From NCBI GenBank assembly GCA_946409545.1, contig CAMJWT010000029.1:1-10546 (forward strand): a stretch of 10,546 bases of DNA, read 5' to 3'. Every line of letters starts with the position of its first letter. Position 1 is the stretch's first letter. Origin of the DNA: RUG12783 sp946409545. GTDB lineage: Bacteria; Bacillota_I; Bacilli_A; RF39; UBA660. Shown here one piece after another: positions 6,084-10,546 of this stretch. Made by a program: the position numbers and the translations under genes. The notes below the pieces were generated by a model, which was given only the letters and a program-made list of their open reading frames with translations, was not told the origin of the DNA and did not search any database.

Positions 6084-8021
6084 ATGAAGAAAAAATTATT
6101 GTTTGTTTCTATACTTAGCATAATGATAATGTTAGGAATGAATATAAATGTTTATGCTTCTTGTAATTACGAATGTAGAGGAGATAATGGTGGTATGGGA
6201 CCTCCATGTGCTAATAGAGATCAAAACTCATGTGGTAGTCCTCCAGGATGTACATGGAAATGTGTAAGCTGTACTAATAGTAGTGAAACTTATAATAGTA
6301 GTGGAAATGGTAGTTGTTCATGTCCAACGCCTGCTAAACCAAAAGTAACTGATGGTTGTACTGGTAAGTATTCAAGTGATGGTGAAGGTTGTACTATGAC
6401 TGCTGAGGGGTCTGGAACATTATCATGTTCATCTGGTAACACTAGTATGGCAACTGTTTCAATGACTGGAAATACATGTACTGTAACTGCCGTTGGTTCT
6501 CCAAAGACTGATACATGTACTCAAGATGTTACAATAACGATTACATCTACTAATGGATGTAATAATTCAAGTTCATCAACTGGTGATGTAACTGTTATGA
6601 CTCCTTGGGGAGCAGGAACTTCAAATACAAAAGTATGGGTTGAAGCTAATACAAAAATTACAAAAAAGGTAGCTGAGGCTAAAGGATATGGTGTTGCATA
6701 CGAATGTCCTAGTGAAAAAACAAGCGGTGGATATTGGCTATGTACTAAATATACTCGTGGATGTGGAAAGAAACCACCTAACCCAGAACCTCATTGCTAT
6801 AAAAAGGATGACTTATTATATTGGGGTATTTACTCTAAAGTAACTGATGGTAAAGAAATAATAGATTCTGGATATACATTAGTATCAAGTATTGATGATC
6901 CTAAAAAATGTGTAAGCCAATTTAAATGTTCAACAACTGAACCAAGTGGTAGTACTTCAACAACATGTAATGGTCAAGGAAATATTGAAGGTACATATAA
7001 AAGAAAATGCGAAGCAATTTATACAATTGAATGTAAAGATAATATCTATACTCAATTTTTAGGTCCAGTATATGACTGGAGTTTAGAATCAAATAATAGT
7101 GCATATTTATACCCAGGAACTGGATTTAAATATAAATTTACTGCTTTTTCAGATTTTACTTGTGAAGGAAAATTTGATAAATCTCGATATGATAAAGTAG
7201 AAAAATACATTAAAGAATATGCTTCTAAAGTAGGTGGAGATATCGTATCTTTGAATGGTAAATTCTATAGTAGTGCCTTAGAAGGTTTAGAATATATTAG
7301 AGATTCATATACTAAATGGGATCCTAGTTATGATGATAAATCTAAAGTAGTAATTAATGATAAATTAGGAAATAAAACATTCACTACAGTAACTCTTAAT
7401 GGCGTTGAAGGAAGTGACTTCATATTAGTTGAACCTACTTGTGGTAAATTGCCAAAAGATAAGAGTGGAAGCGATAAATTAAAAAATTTCCATTATGAAG
7501 AAAAGCATTATTTAGAAAAAGAAATGCCAATGGCATATCTAAATAATAAAGGTAAGATTGTATATGGAAATTATAATTGTTCAGATTGTGATCTTGGTAA
7601 AAAATTCTTTGTAACAGATAATCGTGAATACATTGGTGCAGATAATTATAATTATTATGTTAATGCAACAGGTCTTGGATATCATGGATTTGCAAGTGAT
7701 TCTACAAAATGTAATATTCAATTAGTAGATAATGGTATTATTTATCGACATATTGATCCTAATGATCCTTTCTTAAAGGGAACAAGTCATAAGATTGGTA
7801 TTAACTGGTTAAATAGTAAATATGATTTCACGAGAATTATTAAAGCATCTACATGGAAAAATGAACCAATGTATAATGTTATAAGATTATCTCAAGATAT
7901 TAATCAAAAAATAAAGAGTGAAACCTCTGGAAATCCTAACTATTATATTGGTGCATGTACAAGAGGAACAGCTAGTAACAGTGATACAATTTGTCAATTA
8001 TTGAAGAAGAGTCAAAAGTAA
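6084..8021 (+). CDS. Large secreted cysteine-rich protein, paralogue B
   Basis: The 645-residue product has a signal peptide (KKK, hydrophobic 5-20, cleavage near VYA at 25). About 31 cysteines follow. Residues 27-80 are a compact Cys/Gly/Pro/Ser region (seven Cys in 27-63) with no counterpart in paralogue A. Residues ~85-172, with SMATVSMTGN, TVTAVGS and QDVTITITS, resemble a BIG2-type Ig-like fold, here stapled by extra cysteines. From ~185 it aligns with paralogue A: YTRGCG (223-228), CNGQGNIEGTY, YDWSLES (330-336), YPGTGFKY (343-350), IYRHIDPNDPFLKGTSH (553-569), IGINW and KYDFT, ending in a Cys-bounded loop (625-637). No membrane anchor or sortase motif is present. A 15-base gap to the next gene, with no terminator, indicates an operon. 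Function is unknown; the conserved half presumably folds as one disulfide-bonded unit and the N-terminal part provides specificity (inference). Confidence 0.82.
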   Translation: MKKKLLFVSILSIMIMLGMNINVYASCNYECRGDNGGMGPPCANRDQNSCGSPPGCTWKCVSCTNSSETYNSSGNGSCSCPTPAKPKVTDGCTGKYSSDGEGCTMTAEGSGTLSCSSGNTSMATVSMTGNTCTVTAVGSPKTDTCTQDVTITITSTNGCNNSSSSTGDVTVMTPWGAGTSNTKVWVEANTKITKKVAEAKGYGVAYECPSEKTSGGYWLCTKYTRGCGKKPPNPEPHCYKKDDLLYWGIYSKVTDGKEIIDSGYTLVSSIDDPKKCVSQFKCSTTEPSGSTSTTCNGQGNIEGTYKRKCEAIYTIECKDNIYTQFLGPVYDWSLESNNSAYLYPGTGFKYKFTAFSDFTCEGKFDKSRYDKVEKYIKEYASKVGGDIVSLNGKFYSSALEGLEYIRDSYTKWDPSYDDKSKVVINDKLGNKTFTTVTLNGVEGSDFILVEPTCGKLPKDKSGSDKLKNFHYEEKHYLEKEMPMAYLNNKGKIVYGNYNCSDCDLGKKFFVTDNREYIGADNYNYYVNATGLGYHGFASDSTKCNIQLVDNGIIYRHIDPNDPFLKGTSHKIGINWLNSKYDFTRIIKASTWKNEPMYNVIRLSQDINQKIKSETSGNPNYYIGACTRGTASNSDTICQLLKKSQK

Positions 8022-8036
8022 TAAGGATTTGTAAAA

Positions 8037-8711
8037 ATGAAAAGAATAATATTGGTGTTACTTTTACTTATTTCTATTAATGTTTCAGCTGATGGTTGTG
8101 ATAGAAATGAATTAAATCGTTTGAAAAAAGAAGCTAGTAAAATTACTTATTCATATGAATTTAGAGAAATGAAAGACTCTAATGGAGTTGTTGTAGGTGG
8201 AACGTTTGATATTATTCTTGATAACATATCCACTGAAGTAAAGCCAATGATTATTTATAGTTGGATTGGTATGAGCTTTGATGAGTTTAAACGAGATGAA
8301 AACGGTACTGCTTCAAGTAAAGATTTTAAGCCAGAAGGCTATGTACCTGGTGAAAGTGTAAGAGTTACGGTTAAAGCTTTTGTTAATAATGATTGTATTG
8401 CTAAAGACTTAGTAATAAAAACTGTTAAATTACCTTATTTTAATGATTTTATTAATTCAGAGGATTGTAAAACTTATCCTGGTTTCAAACTTTGTAAGAA
8501 TCAATTTTCTACTACAAAAATTACTGAAAGACAATTTAAAGCTGAGTTAAATAAATATATTGAATATAACAAAAAAAATCCAATGATAATGGATGTTGAT
8601 AACACAGTTTTGTATATAATTATTGGAATAGTAATCTTTATTCCAATTGCAATATCTGTATATAAATATATAAAAGCAATTTACAAAAAAAGAGAAGAAC
8701 TAGAAATTTAG
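8037..8711 (+). CDS. Small exported protein with C-terminal membrane anchor
   Basis: AAGGA at 8023-8027 precedes ATG 8037. Residues 1-18 are a signal peptide ending NVSA; Cys21 follows but the context (SADGC) is not a lipobox. The outside part (~19-187) contains four cysteines (21, 120, 144, 153), a helical start DRNELNRLKKEASKITYSY, a probable beta-sandwich around FDIILDNIS and SVRVTVKAFVNNDC, and a C-terminal segment KLPYFNDF ... CKTYPGFKLCKN. A single membrane helix spans ~190-209 (VLYIIIGIVIFIPIAISVY) with a short basic-acidic tail KKREELEI inside. I believe similar short proteins accompany large Cys-rich proteins in uncultured Bacilli, from memory only. The operon with paralogue B suggests it anchors or helps export that protein. 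The last codons and the TAG stop form half of the terminator hairpin shared with the facing gene. Confidence 0.78.
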   Translation: MKRIILVLLLLISINVSADGCDRNELNRLKKEASKITYSYEFREMKDSNGVVVGGTFDIILDNISTEVKPMIIYSWIGMSFDEFKRDENGTASSKDFKPEGYVPGESVRVTVKAFVNNDCIAKDLVIKTVKLPYFNDFINSEDCKTYPGFKLCKNQFSTTKITERQFKAELNKYIEYNKKNPMIMDVDNTVLYIIIGIVIFIPIAISVYKYIKAIYKKREELEI

Positions 8712-8723
8712 TTCTTCTCTTTT
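8688..8723. terminator. Bidirectional terminator embedded in two convergent coding ends
   Basis: AAAAGAGAAGAACTA (8688-8702) and TAGTTCTTCTCTTTT (8709-8723) form a perfect 15-bp stem with a six-base loop. A-runs on the left and T-runs on the right make it work in both directions. It contains the stop codons of both genes and encodes the last residues of each. Confidence 0.85.
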
Positions 8724-9112
8724 ATAAACTCTAAATTTTTAAGAGTATTAATTATTGTTTCTTCTCTTACATATTCATCAGTAATGTTTGTTAAGATAGT
8801 AGGATTAACTCCATCTTTTATAAAGCAAATTGATGGTTCTTCATAATCAATGATACTTTTTAGTTCTAATAATTGATCATCATCTAAACTGCTTACTTTA
8901 ATTTTATAAGCTTTTAAATCGTATTCATTTAATACATTGTTTAATGTATTTTCAAGAATATCACTTTCTCCAAAAAATAAAATTAAACTTTCTTTTTTAT
9001 CAATTTTTTCTTTAAAGCTTTCATAACTAATTTTACTTATATTATTGCTTTTACAACCTACTAATAAAAATGTAAACATTAGTACTAAAGTTAACTTAAA
9101 TAATTTCTTCAT
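8708..9112 (-). CDS. Thioredoxin-fold lipoprotein lacking CXXC
   Basis: The start at 9112 is preferred over the in-frame ATG at 9118, because the GGGAG site sits directly against the latter but six bases from the former. The 134-residue product has a lipoprotein signal ending LLVGC with lipidated Cys20, so it should be anchored on the outer face of the membrane. Residues ~28-101 follow the thioredoxin pattern: helix SYESFKEKIDK, strand SLILFFGES, a helix where WCGPC would end, strand KAYKIKVS, helix, then EEPSICFIKDG with Pro93 at the cis-proline position before the last strands. The active-site cysteines are replaced by ESDIL, and Cys20 and Cys96 are the only cysteines left, so it cannot be a standard disulfide reductase. 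A substrate-binding or chaperone-like role near the Cys-rich exported proteins is possible but inferred. No convincing promoter was seen at 9113-9220. Confidence 0.75.
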   Translation of the reverse strand: MKKLFKLTLVLMFTFLLVGCKSNNISKISYESFKEKIDKKESLILFFGESDILENTLNNVLNEYDLKAYKIKVSSLDDDQLLELKSIIDYEEPSICFIKDGVNPTILTNITDEYVREETIINTLKNLEFIKEKN

Positions 9113-9118
9113 TTTCAT

Positions 9119-9123
9119 CTCCC
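9119..9123 (-). promoter_or_regulatory. Ribosome binding site deciding the lipoprotein start
   Basis: On the minus strand GGGAG is immediately followed by ATGAAA and then ATG. Normal spacing is met only by the second ATG at 9112, giving MKKLFKL rather than MKMKKLF. Confidence 0.6.
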
Positions 9124-9220
9124 ATAAGTAATAATAACATAAAAAAATAATAATAAAAAATCTTTTACATAGTTTTTACGATATACCTTAAAATAATGGA
9201 GTAAATATTTCCAAATATTC

Positions 9221-9249
9221 TTGATATTGAAATATAAATAATATATAAT
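9221..9249 (+). promoter_or_regulatory. Promoter of the MucBP-like surface protein gene
   Basis: TTGATA (9221-9226), 17 bases, perfect TATAAT (9244-9249), in the divergent gap 9119-9275. It is the best promoter match in the window. AGTAAGATAGG follows at 9252-9262 and leads into the GGGAGTGAT ribosome site (9261-9269). Confidence 0.72.
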
Positions 9250-9275
9250 TAAGTAAGATAGGGAGTGATTTATTT

Positions 9276-10546
9276 ATGAAAGAAGGAGTATGGGGAATTG
9301 GATTAATAATTATTTCTCTTATTACCTTTGCTGTAGTTGGAACTATGAGTAATGTTACAACAACGTATCAGCAAGATTATGAATTTATGAAAAGTTCAGT
9401 AGAAGCTGCAATGTATGATGCTCGAGATGAAATTAAATATCGTCGAGGAATTTGTTTGTGTACATCAAAAAAATCGAGTGATGGTAGTGCGATTAAATTT
9501 TTGAATTCAACTGATTATAAAATTTTGAGACCAAACGATGAGAGTGAATGTGATGGCATGTTAAAAGGTACTGAAGCTTTCCAACCAAGTGAATGTAAAT
9601 ATTTACATGGTGAGTGGATTGTAAATCCTGATATCTTTACAGAAAGCTTAATTAGTCGTTTTGGTACGGTTGCCAAAAATCAAGAAACTTATGATATAAC
9701 TGTTCAAGATGTAATTGAATATCCACCAAAGACAAGTGTTAGAGTTACTTATTATCAATACTTGTTTGAAGCTATGGGTAATGATAATGCAGCTATAAAT
9801 ACCCAAATGGATGCTATTTTTGAAGGAAAAGATATAGATATATCTGAACCAAGTGGTAAAGGAACAGTTTTAGTTGGAATTAAAGATTGTAATTTTAAGA
9901 CTGTTTCAGGTACTGTTAAAGTTAAAAAGGTTGCCACTGGTGCAACGATATCTGTTAATGTCCCTGGTGGATGTGATGATACTAAATGCTTTGGTAAAGT
10001 AACAGATGCTAAATTCCTTAAACCAGGAGCATACATTTTGATTTATGGGAAAAAAGAAGTTCCTTATAATATTGACCCTAATGATTTAAATAAAACAATT
10101 AGTATATATGCATGGAAGACTGATTTAAAAGATTGTCCTTGTAAAGATCCAGAAACTCCACCTGAGGAAACTACAGAGGAAGATCCTGATAAGGTTACAG
10201 TTACTACACATCATTATGTAGAAAAATCAACTACAAAAGTTCATGCTGATGATAAACAATCTATTGAAGTTGGTAAAACTTATTCAACAAAATATTATGC
10301 ATCAAGCGATTTAGAATCTTCATATAAAGATTATGAATGGAATGGAACAACACCTAGTAATGCTAGTGGAACTATTACTGAAAAGAAAAACATTGATGTA
10401 ATTTATTACTACAAGAAAAAAGGATCACCGCCATCACAATCATTTAGTGAAAATTGTAAATGGCACTATGATGGTGGAACAAAAAAATGTAAATCTAATA
10501 AACCAACAGGAAAGGATCAATTTGGTGTTGATACATATGATTACAA
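9276..10546 (+). CDS. Membrane-anchored surface protein with MucBP-like domain (3' end outside window)
   Basis: The frame opens at ATG 9276 after GGGAGTGAT and stays open for 423 codons to the window edge. The N-terminus MKEGVWGIGLIIISLITFAVVG is an uncleaved-looking membrane helix, followed by a polar helix (~27-56, TTTYQQDYEFMKSSVEAAMYDARDEIKYR), an arrangement recalling TadE-like or pseudopilin proteins, although pilin Glu5 is absent. Next is an extracytoplasmic domain (~57-165) with Cys60/62, 92 and 107 and the segment PDIFTESLISRFG; then a beta-rich region (~195-280) with Cys205, 233 and 238; a linker CPCKDPETPPEETTEEDP (287-304); and ~306-381, ending GTITEKKNIDVIYYYKKK with TPSNASGT before it, which resembles a MucBP repeat, usually mucin-binding or stalk-forming. 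Cysteines 394 and 405 continue the Cys-rich theme. It probably belongs to the same envelope gene set but is transcribed separately. The C-terminus and any wall anchor are unseen. Confidence 0.75.
   Translation, partial: MKEGVWGIGLIIISLITFAVVGTMSNVTTTYQQDYEFMKSSVEAAMYDARDEIKYRRGICLCTSKKSSDGSAIKFLNSTDYKILRPNDESECDGMLKGTEAFQPSECKYLHGEWIVNPDIFTESLISRFGTVAKNQETYDITVQDVIEYPPKTSVRVTYYQYLFEAMGNDNAAINTQMDAIFEGKDIDISEPSGKGTVLVGIKDCNFKTVSGTVKVKKVATGATISVNVPGGCDDTKCFGKVTDAKFLKPGAYILIYGKKEVPYNIDPNDLNKTISIYAWKTDLKDCPCKDPETPPEETTEEDPDKVTVTTHHYVEKSTTKVHADDKQSIEVGKTYSTKYYASSDLESSYKDYEWNGTTPSNASGTITEKKNIDVIYYYKKKGSPPSQSFSENCKWHYDGGTKKCKSNKPTGKDQFGVDTYDY

Noticed and set aside
6922..7104. Minus-strand open frame of 60 codons opposite paralogue B
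   Set aside because: It is antisense to a conserved part of the gene, without a ribosome site or promoter; the long frame is due to the AT-rich complement.
8037..8102. Lipoprotein signal in the small anchored protein (Cys21)
   Set aside because: SADGC lacks the Leu/Val at -3 expected of a lipobox, and the protein already has a C-terminal membrane helix.
9276..9341. Type IV prepilin cleavage site after Gly4
   Set aside because: The glycine followed by a hydrophobic stretch is suggestive, but the conserved Glu at +5 is missing, so only a loose TadE-like resemblance is claimed.
9755..10036. Minus-strand open frame of 93 codons near the right edge
   Set aside because: It is opposite the open-ended surface-protein gene that starts at 9276 with a strong promoter and ribosome site; no start signal supports the minus frame.
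1..10546. CRISPR array, insertion sequence or transposase
   Set aside because: I saw no regularly spaced repeats, terminal inverted repeats or transposase motifs on either strand.

Overview
The window is AT-rich DNA (roughly 70% A+T by eye) with AGGAGG-type ribosome binding sites, short intergenic gaps, Rho-independent terminators and adenine-rich leaders. This fits a low-GC Firmicute, probably an uncultured gut Bacilli (RF39 or Erysipelotrichales-like). Lineage is inferred from gene style, not from a marker gene. Tryptophan is encoded by TGG throughout and no long gene has an in-frame TGA, which points to the standard bacterial code rather than the Mycoplasma code. No stretch longer than 300 bases lacks a gene; the largest gap is 3518-3763.

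Left part (1-2262): the 3' end of a YhcG/DUF1016-type PD-(D/E)XK nuclease gene (1-360, continuing off the left edge), then a second DUF1016 copy (371-805) that has lost its nuclease core in frame. Its last ~100 bases duplicate the end of the first copy. Its stop overlaps the start of a compact helicase IV/UvrD-like SF1 helicase (802-2262). The two DUF1016 genes use different codons from what follows, so they look acquired. Next is a housekeeping gene, pyrimidine-nucleoside phosphorylase pdp (2294-3517), closed by a hairpin terminator.

Middle (3518-3763): this gap holds two further hairpins and, on the minus strand, a good promoter facing the pdp terminator. I read it as a possible ~100-nt small RNA. 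A plus-strand promoter for the next gene lies at its right end.

Right part (3764-10546): a cluster of exported proteins. Two large cysteine-rich secreted paralogues (3764-5944 and 6084-8021) share a conserved C-terminal half but have unrelated-looking N-terminal regions. The second is followed after 15 bases by a small protein with a signal peptide and a C-terminal membrane anchor (8037-8711), which probably forms an operon with it. Facing them is a thioredoxin-fold lipoprotein without the CXXC motif (8708-9112, minus). The two convergent genes overlap by four bases inside a hairpin that is both coding sequence and terminator. After a divergent promoter region, a further membrane-anchored surface protein with a MucBP-like domain starts at 9276 and runs off the right edge.

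The right-hand cluster is the most interesting part: a set of disulfide-rich envelope proteins, unusual for a low-GC Gram-positive, with no member I can assign to a named system.
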